Part shown: piece after piece, positions 46,292 to 55,522 of the stretch
Layout of the letters: each line of letters starts with the position of its first letter
Numbering within the stretch: the stretch's first letter is position 1
Source: Alteromonas sp. MMG017
Lineage (GTDB): Bacteria; Pseudomonadota; Gammaproteobacteria; Enterobacterales; Alteromonadaceae
DNA length: 64,000 bases
Direction: 5' to 3'
NCBI RefSeq assembly: GCF_018100795.1
Contig: NZ_JAGJDY010000010.1
Span: 124,001-188,000, forward strand
Translations under genes and position numbers: made by a program
The notes under the pieces: model-generated
The model's database searches: none
Seen by the model: the letters and a program-made list of their open reading frames with translations, nothing else
What the model was told of the DNA's origin: nothing

Positions 46292-46921
46292 CTATGTCTT
46301 GCCAATATAGCCATGCTTAGTGGCAAGCTCAGTAAATTTTGAAGGGGTTGTATTTAACTTTCGCTTTATCACTGTTAGCGCGTTTGACACTGTTTTCGAA
46401 GATAAGGCTAATTCATTGGCAATATCAAAACGGGTTTTCCCCATCGCGGTTGCCATGAAGATTTCGAACTCCCGCTTCGTCAGTTTTGCAGCAATATCAA
46501 CTTCGGCATTTAACAGCTGATTAGCCAAATTTACCGCCAATGAACGTTCTATGTATTTTTGCCCTTTAGCAACCACTTTTATGGCTGATATAAGTGTATC
46601 TGGCGGGCTACTTTTACTGATATACCCCATAGCCCCCGTTTGCATGGCGCGCTGTAAAATGGCGCAATCTTCAAACATACTGAAAAAAATGATTTTCAAA
46701 CTAGGCTGTTCATTTAAAAAGTCAGCGGCTAATAACAAACCACTCTCTTTCGCAAGATTAATATCCAGAACCAAGGTGTCGATAGTATGCATTCTAAGTA
46801 AGTGATGAGTTTGCTGGCCATCAGCGGCTTCTAAAACCGTATATTCAGGCAACATGGCGTTTAGCAGTGCTTTATAGCCTTCTCTTACTACTGCGTGGTC
46901 GTCTACAAGCAAGATATTCAT
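46292..46921 (-). CDS. LuxR/NarL-type response regulator
   Basis: A 209-residue regulator with receiver pocket Asp7-Asp8, phospho-acceptor Asp53 (LVLDINLAKES) and a C-terminal LuxR helix-turn-helix (about 145-205, KLTKREFEIFMATAMGK). It overlaps its sensor kinase gene by 4 bp (ATGA), so they form a two-component pair. By position beside the aldehyde dehydrogenase it may act like ExaE of P. aeruginosa on alcohol genes; it is the second candidate for the CCTCC/GGAGG element. Confidence 0.85.
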   Translation of the reverse strand: MNILLVDDHAVVREGYKALLNAMLPEYTVLEAADGQQTHHLLRMHTIDTLVLDINLAKESGLLLAADFLNEQPSLKIIFFSMFEDCAILQRAMQTGAMGYISKSSPPDTLISAIKVVAKGQKYIERSLAVNLANQLLNAEVDIAAKLTKREFEIFMATAMGKTRFDIANELALSSKTVSNALTVIKRKLNTTPSKFTELATKHGYIGKT

Positions 46922-48159
46922 GCCACGTCAACCCGACGCAAACTTTCAGTGCCCAATAAACACAAGGACAACTGAACCCTTACACCGCCTTCTTTGTGTG
47001 ATTTTACCGCGCAGATAGCGCCAATACACCTAGCTCTACTGTGCATAGATGACATACCAATACTTTCAACGGCTTTCCCGTCAAACCCTTTGCCATCATC
47101 TCGAATATTGATAGTAAGCCCTTGCTTGTCACCGGCTATGTGCACCCATACTTTTGACGCATCAGCATGTTTTACCACATTATTAATAGCTTCCTGAACA
47201 AAGCGATAAATATGAATATCTCGCTCATGCTCTTGGGCAAATTTATTCAAATTGATAGACACTTGCCATTCTATTTGAGGGTGGGCTAACTCTTGTTCGA
47301 ATACCAGTTTTTCAAGAGATTGCTGTAACGATACCCTATCTAATACTAACGGGTGAAGATGGGCAGTTAAGTGGCGAATGGCGTCACTAATTTGCTGGCT
47401 CATGGTCTGCACTTTTTGAGCCGACAACTCAAGTACACTGGGCTCATGTGAATTCACTAAAATATAGGCGTGGGCTTTAATGGTGGTAAGTAGCTGCCCC
47501 ACATTATCGTGTAACTCTCTCGCCAGATAGCTTCTTTCTTGTTCCTGTAACAGTGCGAGTTTTTTATCTATTTTAACTAACTGCCTTTCTTTATCTTGTA
47601 GTGAGTCTTGTAAACGTTGGAATTGCCCAATAACACGCTTTACTTCTTTGATATCACTGTCTTCAATATCATTCGTTGTTTCGCCATCTACAAGTTGTTG
47701 CAAAGCGTCACCTAATTGATTTAAGGGCTTCAATCGCTGCGTTACGGCAACCTTAAGCGTAAATAGCAACACGCTTAGCGTTGTAAAAAACAACGCGGCC
47801 ACTAGCCAAAATAGGTTCATATTTTGCACCAACTCGGCAGTATCGTGGGCTCTTACCACCAAATATTGGTTTTCATGGATGGGAATATAGATAGGTTGAT
47901 TGTCAGAATGATAATTAGTAGGCATGGATAACCGACCAGTAAAGCCTGTTACCGATAAATGCGGGCTTTGCTCTGCCACTGCTTTAATATCGTTAGCATT
48001 CATATTCGCTTTGAGCATCTCTTGCACTTGGTTTAGCGCACTTGATGTTTCATCATTTATATTTTGACGAATTTGGAAATAGACCGAACAAGAAAAGACA
48101 ACAAAACACACGATAAAGACGGCCACGATGGCACTGGATATTTTCTTAAATCCCGACAT
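46918..48159 (-). CDS. Membrane sensor histidine kinase, NarX/UhpB class
   Basis: A 413-residue kinase with two membrane helices (about 8-30 and 108-132) bounding an ~80-residue periplasmic sensor, a HAMP-like linker, a HisKA_3 dimerisation domain (ARELHDNVGQLL, phospho-acceptor His about residue 218) and a HATPase end (FVQEAINNVVKHA, NIRDDGKGFD). It is cotranscribed with the response regulator. The signal is unknown. Unlike ExaD of Pseudomonas, which is soluble, this kinase senses from the periplasm, where the quinoprotein works. Confidence 0.87.
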   Translation of the reverse strand: MSGFKKISSAIVAVFIVCFVVFSCSVYFQIRQNINDETSSALNQVQEMLKANMNANDIKAVAEQSPHLSVTGFTGRLSMPTNYHSDNQPIYIPIHENQYLVVRAHDTAELVQNMNLFWLVAALFFTTLSVLLFTLKVAVTQRLKPLNQLGDALQQLVDGETTNDIEDSDIKEVKRVIGQFQRLQDSLQDKERQLVKIDKKLALLQEQERSYLARELHDNVGQLLTTIKAHAYILVNSHEPSVLELSAQKVQTMSQQISDAIRHLTAHLHPLVLDRVSLQQSLEKLVFEQELAHPQIEWQVSINLNKFAQEHERDIHIYRFVQEAINNVVKHADASKVWVHIAGDKQGLTINIRDDGKGFDGKAVESIGMSSMHSRARCIGAICAVKSHKEGGVRVQLSLCLLGTESLRRVDVA

Positions 48160-48330
48160 GGCAACACCATAAACACAAAATAGACGTGTTTATGCTAACC
48201 ATTCATCGTTAACAAACACATCCTGCAATAGCGCTGTTTTATTCATTCAAAAGGAGGAGAAGATAGTGGCGGCTAACAAGATAGTTACCCATATTACCGA
48301 TGTTAAGCCGCCAGAAGTACTTTAGTAAAG

Positions 48331-49155
48331 TTACAAGAACGCTACAAGTGACTCTGACACAGATTCAGGTTGCTCATCAGTAACCCAGTGTGCCGCGCCT
48401 TCAATCCATTTGATTGACGAATCAGGGATGGTATCCGCTAAGATTGGTGCATATTTCGGTTTCTGAAACTCGTCCTTATCACCCCACAGAATCAGTGTTT
48501 CATGGGGAAGGTTATGCAATGCACCCACTATGGCTTCGGTATATTCTTTGTTAAGCCTACGCATATTTCGGAAAAAGGCAGACTTCCCTTTCTCATTACT
48601 CCACGGCGTAATGTATAACTCTATCATCTCATCAACCGGCACCTTGTCTCCGTAAACGCCGTTTGGAATGAAATCTTCAAGAATACCGCTAAATTTTTCC
48701 ACACTCGTGCTTTCTTCGAAGCCAGGCTCTAGCATGGGTTCAAATTCGGGAATGGGCCAAGAGTCGAAACAAACGCTGTCAATTAACACTAGCTTGTTTA
48801 CCTTTTCAGGAGCGTTCACAGCCATCAATTGTGCTATACCACCGCCAATGTCATGCGCCACCACGTGTGCGCTAGCTATACCCAGTGCATCCATCAACTT
48901 TAAAATGATTCGACATTGCGCGTTAATGGATACATCCACATCGGTTGGCATGTCAGACTCACCGTAATTGAGAAGATCGGGGGCAATCACCCTGTGTGTC
49001 TGACTAAGAGTTGGAATTACATTGCGCCAAAGAAATTTATTAGTCGGTATGCCATGCAAAAGCAACACTGGCACTCCTTCACCAACATCCTGATAGGCAA
49101 TATTATGACCTTCAATTTTAGCGTATTGCGTTTCAACAACCGTATTAGTACTCAT
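48331..49155 (-). CDS. Alpha/beta hydrolase with Asp nucleophile
   Basis: A 274-residue cytoplasmic alpha/beta-hydrolase: oxyanion motif LLHGIPTNKFLW, nucleophile elbow VAHDIGGGIA (Asp102 in place of Ser), acid Asp in GDKDEF and base His in AAHWVTDEQ. An Asp nucleophile is found in haloalkane and haloacetate dehalogenases and epoxide hydrolases, so C-halogen or epoxide hydrolysis is possible; the HDIGG subgroup has few characterised members, and an esterase role is not excluded. It is transcribed alone, between the two-component pair and the alginate locus. Confidence 0.8.
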   Translation of the reverse strand: MSTNTVVETQYAKIEGHNIAYQDVGEGVPVLLLHGIPTNKFLWRNVIPTLSQTHRVIAPDLLNYGESDMPTDVDVSINAQCRIILKLMDALGIASAHVVAHDIGGGIAQLMAVNAPEKVNKLVLIDSVCFDSWPIPEFEPMLEPGFEESTSVEKFSGILEDFIPNGVYGDKVPVDEMIELYITPWSNEKGKSAFFRNMRRLNKEYTEAIVGALHNLPHETLILWGDKDEFQKPKYAPILADTIPDSSIKWIEGAAHWVTDEQPESVSESLVAFL

Positions 49156-49842
49156 TAAACCCTCCTAGTTTGTCTGCCATCGCTAATCTGCAAAAAAAGA
49201 CAAGTTTGCGTCTCTCATCTTGTTTTGCTCACATAATTAGTACCAATGCCTATGAGCGAGAGATCAAAAGTGATTGGTTCTTCGACCTGCAACTACGCTT
49301 ACAAACTTTTAGTGTCTAGGGGGAAATTGATTAGTAAGTATGTATGTTGTATTTGGAAACCGGGTTCGAAGTTTTATTATGAATAATCAATTATGTTAAT
49401 ACTGAACAGATGAAACCAGTGAAAAATGAACATCAAATGTTAACCAATTGATAATTTAAAGCGCAAAAAAACACCCCAAATTGTTGACCAATACACTCTA
49501 TATGCTATAACTAATAGAAGATAAAATCCTTCAAACCCTTAGTTTTTGAGCACCTTCAGCTGTAAATAGCATAATTTCAATCTCGTTGGTGCACATAAAT
49601 ATATGATTTGATAAGCCTCTTTTAACAAATACTTCTGTATTTGTAGAATAAGACGTAGAATATCCTAAATTGATTGTTTTAAATGGTAGGTTTTGTTAGC
49701 GGATTTAGCAGAACAAACGCAGCTAGGCACCGGTATGCTTGAACCTTTTAAAGCAATTGAATTGTGTTGAACAATAAGTACAATTTAACCGATTAAGTTG
49801 TATCTGTTTGTACCTAATTATTGCAGTTATAAGGTTTAGTTG
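49156..49842. other. Intergenic region before the GntR regulator gene
   Basis: About 690 bp of AT-rich sequence with no supported gene. It must hold two divergent promoters. TTGTTGACCAA (49480-49490) and AACCAATTGATAA (49442-49454) resemble the ACCAA elements upstream of the alginate lyase genes and may serve autoregulation. Confidence 0.5.
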
Positions 49843-50574
49843 ATGAAAAATCGTCGCATGTTCTGGCATATCGTTGAAAAAATAGAAGCGCAAATTGACG
49901 CTGGCCGATATCCCCCTGGAAGTCGCTTGCCGCCAGAAAGAGAACTTGCCGAAAATTTCGACGTCAGCAGACCAACCATCAGAGAAGCCATTATTGCACT
50001 TGAGGTGCGAGGCCGCGTGGAAGTTAAAGTAAGTTCTGGTGTGTATGTGCTAGACAATCAGCCTCAACAAAGTGAAGTGCAACGTATTAGTGCTTTTGAG
50101 CTTACACAAGCCCGCGCGCTGGTAGAGGGCGAAGCGGCGGCACTGGCGGCGCTTTCAATAACCGATGAAGAGCTTAATAGTCTTAACGACACCCTTATTG
50201 CGATGGAAAATGACGACGAGCCGGAAAAAGCCGATAGAGAATTCCACTCTATTATCGCCAAGGCTACTCGCAATAACGCATTGCTATTGTCTATTCAACA
50301 TTATTGGAAGTTAAGAGAGTCTCAGCCTCAAATCATATCGTCGTACAAAAGCGTTTGCAGCTCCAGTAGTCAAGACCGGCTAGAAGAGCACAAGCGTATA
50401 TTTATGGCGTTAAAATCACGTGATTCACAAAGTGCGCGAACCGCTATGCATGGACACTTTAATCGATTGATTAATGCTTTATTTGAAGCTTCAGAGGCCA
50501 AAGCCTTGGAAGAAATCAAAAAGAAATCAAGCGAAACCCGAGACAGATACTCTATTACTCATTTAGTCGGTTAA
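49843..50574 (+). CDS. FadR-family GntR transcriptional regulator of the alginate locus
   Basis: A 243-residue regulator with N-terminal winged helix-turn-helix (GSRLPPERELAENFDVSRPT, about 26-70) and a C-terminal all-helical FCD ligand domain (about 85-225) with candidate metal-binding Asp and His (DREFHSIIA). FCD regulators such as UxuR/ExuR sense sugar acids; next to alginate lyases the ligand may be an alginate oligomer or DEH (inference). I chose the ATG at 49843 after AAGG; a TTG one codon earlier is possible. It lies 240 bp upstream of a PL7 lyase and has its own terminator. Confidence 0.87.
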   Translation: MKNRRMFWHIVEKIEAQIDAGRYPPGSRLPPERELAENFDVSRPTIREAIIALEVRGRVEVKVSSGVYVLDNQPQQSEVQRISAFELTQARALVEGEAAALAALSITDEELNSLNDTLIAMENDDEPEKADREFHSIIAKATRNNALLLSIQHYWKLRESQPQIISSYKSVCSSSSQDRLEEHKRIFMALKSRDSQSARTAMHGHFNRLINALFEASEAKALEEIKKKSSETRDRYSITHLVG

Positions 50575-50606
50575 GCCGACAGCTAGACCTATCACTTAAT
50601 ATTAAG

Positions 50607-50635
50607 CCGCTTAATTCACCTTAAGCGGTTTTTTT
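50607..50635 (+). terminator. Terminator after the GntR regulator gene
   Basis: CCGCTTAA and TTAAGCGG form an 8-bp stem with a TTCACC loop, followed by seven T. Confidence 0.88.
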
Positions 50636-50813
50636 ATGTCTGTACACCCCCCCTCTAGAAGATATTCAGTAACAAAAACCTTCACTCCAGCAGACTTACC
50701 AAAGTGTAAGAATAATAAATAATTTTGGTATGACATAAGTGTTGGATAAAACTATCCACGCCCTTATACTTGAAACTTATTAATTACATTGCGTTTACAT
50801 TAAGGAGTGCGCT

Positions 50814-52277
50814 GTGTTTTCTCAAAAAGTACTGACCAATCAATCTTACCTTTCCCTTTTTACGAGTTCATTACTCGTTCCACTACTGCTAACCGGCTGT
50901 GGTGGCGGTGGAAGCTCCGGCAGTACATCCCCGGTTACAACAACCGCTCCACCTGCTGTTGAAACACCTGTAACTGAAGTTTGCGCTAACAAAATACATA
51001 CCATAGTCAGTGCAACCGATGATGGCAGTTCGGCAACAGAGTTTTCGCCTGCGAATGCCATCGATGGAAACACCGCTTCAATATCAAGATGGTCTAGCGA
51101 TGGGGTAGATAAAGCCCTCACGCTCGACTTAGGAACAACTGAAACCGTTGGCGCGCTTACCATAAAGTGGTTTGAAGGCGCTGAACGGGTTGCCAGCTTT
51201 TCGGTTGAAACCTCTTTTGATCAGAACACATGGGTTACTGTTCTCACTCAAGCTGAATCGAAAGGTAACCAAAGTGGCTTCGAACTCGTCAATGTCGACT
51301 CATCGCAAGCACGCTATGTCAAAATTACTGGGTTAGGTAATAGTGAAAACACCAACAACGGCATTGTTGAAGTACAAGTTCACCGTTGTGAAGACGCCAC
51401 AGGGCTATTTACCGACGTGTTACCGAGCGAGGTAGGTATTGAACTTGTGGATTGGTATTTAAGTGTTCCAACCGACGATGACAATACTGGAACGTCTGAC
51501 TCTATCTCGGAAACTGAGCTTGCTGGCGGTTACAGTAACTCAGAGTACTTTTATGCGTCAGATGATAACGGCATTGTTATGCGCTCACCAAGCTATGGCT
51601 TTAAAACCTCAACAAACACCAACTATGTACGGGTCGAATTGCGTGAAATGTTACGAAGAGGCGACCGTGCTATAAGTACACAAGGAGTGAATAAAAATAA
51701 TTGGGTATTTGGCAGTGCATCCGCAGCAGGGCAAGCAGATGCTGGCGGCGTAGATGGTGATTTACGTGTAACCCTTGCAGTAAACAATGTGACTACCACC
51801 GGTGAAAACTATCAAATTGGCCGACTAGTAATAGGTCAAATACATGCCAATGATGATGAGCCAATTCGCTTGTATTATCGCAAGTTACCGGGTAATGAAC
51901 TTGGTTCAGTGTACTTCGCGCACGAAAGCCGTGTTGAAGACAGTGAAGGCGATAATATTGAAACCTATGTCGAACTCATTGGCTCAAGAAGCAATTCAGC
52001 CAGCAATCCTGTTGATGGCATTGCTCTAGATGAGAAATTTAGTTACCACATAAACGTGAACGTAAACTTATTGACCGTGACCATTAGCCGTGAAGGTAAA
52101 GCTGATGTTACTGCACACTATGATATGAGTGAAAGTAAGTACGATGAAGACGGTCAATATCACTATTTTAAAGTGGGTGTATACCACTTAAATAACTCAA
52201 GCGATCCTGAAGAATTTGCGCAAGCTACATTTTACGAGATTAAAAATAGCCATACAGGTTATGCCCAAAGCGAATGA
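50814..52277 (+). CDS. Alginate lyase PL7, lipoprotein with CBM32-like domain
   Basis: A 487-residue lipoprotein (lipobox LLTGC, Cys at about 29, then a Gly/Ser/Thr linker). An F5/8-type-C (CBM32-like) carbohydrate-binding domain (about 58-190; FSPANAIDGNTAS, RYVKITGLG) is followed by a PL7 catalytic domain (about 205-480) with the three family blocks RVELREML, GQIHAND and YFKVGVY. It should cut alginate at the cell surface by beta-elimination. The start is GTG at 50814, with TAAGGAG six bases upstream. It is convergent with the TonB receptor and shares its terminator. Confidence 0.92.
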   Translation: MFSQKVLTNQSYLSLFTSSLLVPLLLTGCGGGGSSGSTSPVTTTAPPAVETPVTEVCANKIHTIVSATDDGSSATEFSPANAIDGNTASISRWSSDGVDKALTLDLGTTETVGALTIKWFEGAERVASFSVETSFDQNTWVTVLTQAESKGNQSGFELVNVDSSQARYVKITGLGNSENTNNGIVEVQVHRCEDATGLFTDVLPSEVGIELVDWYLSVPTDDDNTGTSDSISETELAGGYSNSEYFYASDDNGIVMRSPSYGFKTSTNTNYVRVELREMLRRGDRAISTQGVNKNNWVFGSASAAGQADAGGVDGDLRVTLAVNNVTTTGENYQIGRLVIGQIHANDDEPIRLYYRKLPGNELGSVYFAHESRVEDSEGDNIETYVELIGSRSNSASNPVDGIALDEKFSYHINVNVNLLTVTISREGKADVTAHYDMSESKYDEDGQYHYFKVGVYHLNNSSDPEEFAQATFYEIKNSHTGYAQSE

Positions 52278-52344
52278 GCTTTTAAAACACTTTACGCCTT
52301 AAGTTTCAGATAAGGTAGAACGTTCTTATTCAAACTACTTAAAA

Positions 52345-52378
52345 CAAAAAAGGCTGCCTGTAACAGGCAGCCTTTTTT
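52345..52378. terminator. Bidirectional terminator between PL7 lyase and TonB receptor genes
   Basis: AAAAAAGGCTGCCTG and CAGGCAGCCTTTTTT form a 15-bp perfect stem with a TAA loop, with T-runs on both strands between convergent genes. Confidence 0.9.
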
Positions 52379-52438
52379 CTGGTTGGGTAAAGCCGTAATT
52401 ACTGCCCTACCCAACTCTCATTTCTACTTACTCAGTTT

Positions 52439-55400
52439 CTAGTATTTCAAGCTAACGCCAGCGAATAAGCGAGGACCGTAATCGTTCACTTCACCTAGGT
52501 TACCTTGTACGTAGTAATCCTGTGATTTAGGCGCACTGAATAGGTTAATGGCTTCAAGTTTCACGCGAACATGCTCGTTAACTTTGTAAGACATACGCGC
52601 TTCCCATACACCTACTTCATCTACATAACGTAAACGGGTACCGTTACTAGTGTAAGGTTGGAAGTACTCACTACGATACTTGTAGATAATAGCCGTATCT
52701 AAATCGCCAATTTGGTAGTAAACCTGAGTACTGAATACGTGCTCAGAGAAACCTGGTACCGAAGCTGGGTCAACAATACCTGCTGTTAACTGCGTGGTGT
52801 TACCGTCTACGTCAGTGATAAAGGTGTCACCATACAAACTGTCTTCAAACTCGAAGTCTGTGTCTGCGTAGTTGTAGCCTATTTTAACACCGATGCCGTT
52901 GTCCCAACGGTAAGCGATTGACGCTTCTAAACCAAAAATGTCACTCTCATCATCGGTAGTTACAGAGTTGGTCACTGGAAGTGCAAACTCTTGACCATCA
53001 ATCACGAAGTTTTCCAATACTGTACGCTGTTGGAATCCACCTTGGAATTGCTTGTAGTATAAGCCAAACGCAAAGATTGAATCTTCGTTAGGATACCATT
53101 CGAAAGCAACATCATAGTTCCACGACATAAGCGGCTGTGTATCAGGGTTACCTGAACCGTTTACACCTACTAATAAATCGGCAAGTGACGTTGGCGCTAA
53201 GTCATCATCGGTTTGGAACGTACGGCTGTAACCTAAATCAGATGGATCGGCACGTGACATACCACGGTATATACCACCACGAATAAGAATATCATCGCTA
53301 TAGTCCACAACTAAGTTGAAGCTTGGAAGCACTTCAGTGTAGTCACCGCCACCTTCAATTCTTTCGAGAGAGTCGCCGCTCACTAAGCTAACAACACCTA
53401 GCTCGTCAGTAACAACGTCGAATGAGTTTCTAAAGCCTACAGAAGTCACTTCAGTATCAACAATACGTACACCAAAATTACCGCGAATGTACTTATCGAA
53501 CATTTCAGTGTCGTAACTTGCCATTACGTAGGCAGAGTTAGTCTTCTCAGTGACGTCAATTGTACCGCTGTTTTCATATTCTACGTCTGGGTAACCGAAC
53601 TCTCCGTTTTGAGAGGCAACCACAGCTTGTGAGAAACATACGTTATCGTATGTAGCCCAAGAAGAACCGCCACCAATTACATTGCCGTCACTATCGACAT
53701 TTGTAATGAGGTCGCCATCTGACACACCGTCTAAGAAGTCCGATTCAGGAAAGTCTTTCTGACAGCTCTGCAATAACTCAAGTGCATCTGCATTTGCAGT
53801 ATCTAGCGTAAACTCGTTGCGTGAACCATTACCTTGGCTACCACCATATTGAATGAAGCTCAGTTCAGATGTTCTCAAGCCTGCTTGAACACTGGTGAAC
53901 ACATCGCCACTTAGTGCATATTCAAAATCTAAACGTGCAGACTTAATTTCGTTATCGCGTGTATTTTCTCTATCGATACGAGTACGAAGGCTATCTGTGT
54001 AGTTAGAAATATCAGTAACATCGAAGTCACTTACAGTGAAATGAGGAATATATTCGCCCATGTCCCAGCTAAAAGATTGTCTGTCAGCAGTTCTCGCACG
54101 GTTGGAGATTTGTAACTCTTCACGTGACGTTTTTGAGTAAGCCAAATCCAATTTAACCGTTAATGCATCAGTCGCGTAGTGCTCGATATTCAAGCCGTAA
54201 CCACGGTAGTTCTCTTCACGAGAAAATTGCTCGCCTGAAGATTCAATACGATCTTGCCCTTCCCAATGCAGAATACCACCCACATCGTTGGTCACCAATG
54301 TAGGACCAGTAAGCCCAGGAATAGCACGTTTTTGTAAGAAGATTAAATCGTGACGTGATTCTTGTTGCGTTCTATCCGACACCTGCGCATCAAAGTTAAT
54401 ATCCCAAGACTCAGAAGGTTGGAACTGAAGCGCTAAGAATAGTGCATCACGTTCATCAGACGTTTCATTTTGACGGTAACTACGGCTGCTTCCAGTCCAT
54501 GCGTACGGCGTACCATCGCTAACCGCTTTGCCTGTTTCAGGGTCAATGGCCGTATCGTAGCCTTGGTTACTGCTGCCGCTAACTTGGTCTTCACAGTCAC
54601 CTGCACTACTACGGTAGAAACCTTCGTTAGTGTTAGTTGGGTCGTTCAAACACGCCCACAGTGAAGAACCTGTAGGGCTTGAACTTCTGTATTCTGCTTC
54701 TGGCTGACTGATATCTTGACGTTGCAAACCAAAAGAAATACCTAACGCTTGGCCGTTATCAAATTCAAACTGGTCTACGTAACTAAAGGTTCCACGAAAA
54801 CCTAGATCACCTTGAAGTGAGTTGTCTACGTTACCTTCGTCAGGATTGTAGTTAGTTTTAACTTCACCTTGAATACGTTGCTTGCCGTAATCTAGCGGCT
54901 GTACTGTTTCTAGTGAAATAACACCGGCCACACCACCTTCAATCATAGAGGCGTCTTGGGTCTTATAAATAGCCACTTTCTTCACAAGCTCTGAAGGGAA
55001 CTGTGAGAAGTTTACCGAACGGTCACCACTACCATTTGTCGCCTCACGACCATTGATATGTGTAGCACTCAAAAACGGGCCAAGACCACGAATGGTAATT
55101 TCAGTAGCACCACCATTTTCACGGTGAGAAGCTGCACCAGTAATAGACTCTAGTGCTTCACCAATTGAAAGTGCAGGCAATTCACCAATATCTTCTGATG
55201 ATAAACCATCAACAACCGTTGTTGATTCACGCTTAATAGCAATTTGGTCTTGAATTGTCTTTCGTGTACCAACTACGTCGATAACTTCGACGTCAGCCTG
55301 GTCTTCTTCAGTTACATTGGCTTCTTGAGCGTGAAGTGAAAATGCGCTGGTAGTGGCTACACTGGCAATAATTGCCGTACGTACCCACTTGGCCACAGGG

Positions 55401-55471
55401 CGAAGCGTGAATTCAGCATTCTCCACGTTATCACCGCTCAAGGTTTTACTCTGTTGTATTTTCAACGACAT
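52439..55471 (-). CDS. TonB-dependent receptor, probable alginate oligosaccharide uptake
   Basis: A 1010-residue receptor of the large Xanthomonas/Caulobacter carbohydrate type. An N-terminal extended signal region (cut near HAQ-EAN, residue about 49) precedes a TonB-box-like DVEVIDVVGT and a plug (about 75-210; SIGEALESITGAASHRENGG, ITIRGLGPFL). The ~800-residue barrel ends with an aromatic-hydrophobic tail (FAGVSLKY). It lies 51 bp downstream of the beta-helix lipoprotein gene in the same operon, which suggests uptake of alginate oligomers produced by the lyases (inference). Confidence 0.88.
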   Translation of the reverse strand: MSLKIQQSKTLSGDNVENAEFTLRPVAKWVRTAIIASVATTSAFSLHAQEANVTEEDQADVEVIDVVGTRKTIQDQIAIKRESTTVVDGLSSEDIGELPALSIGEALESITGAASHRENGGATEITIRGLGPFLSATHINGREATNGSGDRSVNFSQFPSELVKKVAIYKTQDASMIEGGVAGVISLETVQPLDYGKQRIQGEVKTNYNPDEGNVDNSLQGDLGFRGTFSYVDQFEFDNGQALGISFGLQRQDISQPEAEYRSSSPTGSSLWACLNDPTNTNEGFYRSSAGDCEDQVSGSSNQGYDTAIDPETGKAVSDGTPYAWTGSSRSYRQNETSDERDALFLALQFQPSESWDINFDAQVSDRTQQESRHDLIFLQKRAIPGLTGPTLVTNDVGGILHWEGQDRIESSGEQFSREENYRGYGLNIEHYATDALTVKLDLAYSKTSREELQISNRARTADRQSFSWDMGEYIPHFTVSDFDVTDISNYTDSLRTRIDRENTRDNEIKSARLDFEYALSGDVFTSVQAGLRTSELSFIQYGGSQGNGSRNEFTLDTANADALELLQSCQKDFPESDFLDGVSDGDLITNVDSDGNVIGGGSSWATYDNVCFSQAVVASQNGEFGYPDVEYENSGTIDVTEKTNSAYVMASYDTEMFDKYIRGNFGVRIVDTEVTSVGFRNSFDVVTDELGVVSLVSGDSLERIEGGGDYTEVLPSFNLVVDYSDDILIRGGIYRGMSRADPSDLGYSRTFQTDDDLAPTSLADLLVGVNGSGNPDTQPLMSWNYDVAFEWYPNEDSIFAFGLYYKQFQGGFQQRTVLENFVIDGQEFALPVTNSVTTDDESDIFGLEASIAYRWDNGIGVKIGYNYADTDFEFEDSLYGDTFITDVDGNTTQLTAGIVDPASVPGFSEHVFSTQVYYQIGDLDTAIIYKYRSEYFQPYTSNGTRLRYVDEVGVWEARMSYKVNEHVRVKLEAINLFSAPKSQDYYVQGNLGEVNDYGPRLFAGVSLKY

Positions 55472-55522
55472 TACGAGATCTCCGTTGTGTCTTTTAATGT
55501 GTATAGGGCTGTGTGTGTTGTG

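Noticed and set aside
48248..48260. AAAGGAGGAGAAG upstream of the sensor-kinase gene
   Set aside because: Only one half of the palindrome is present, with no matching CCTCC arm, so I did not count it as a seventh site.
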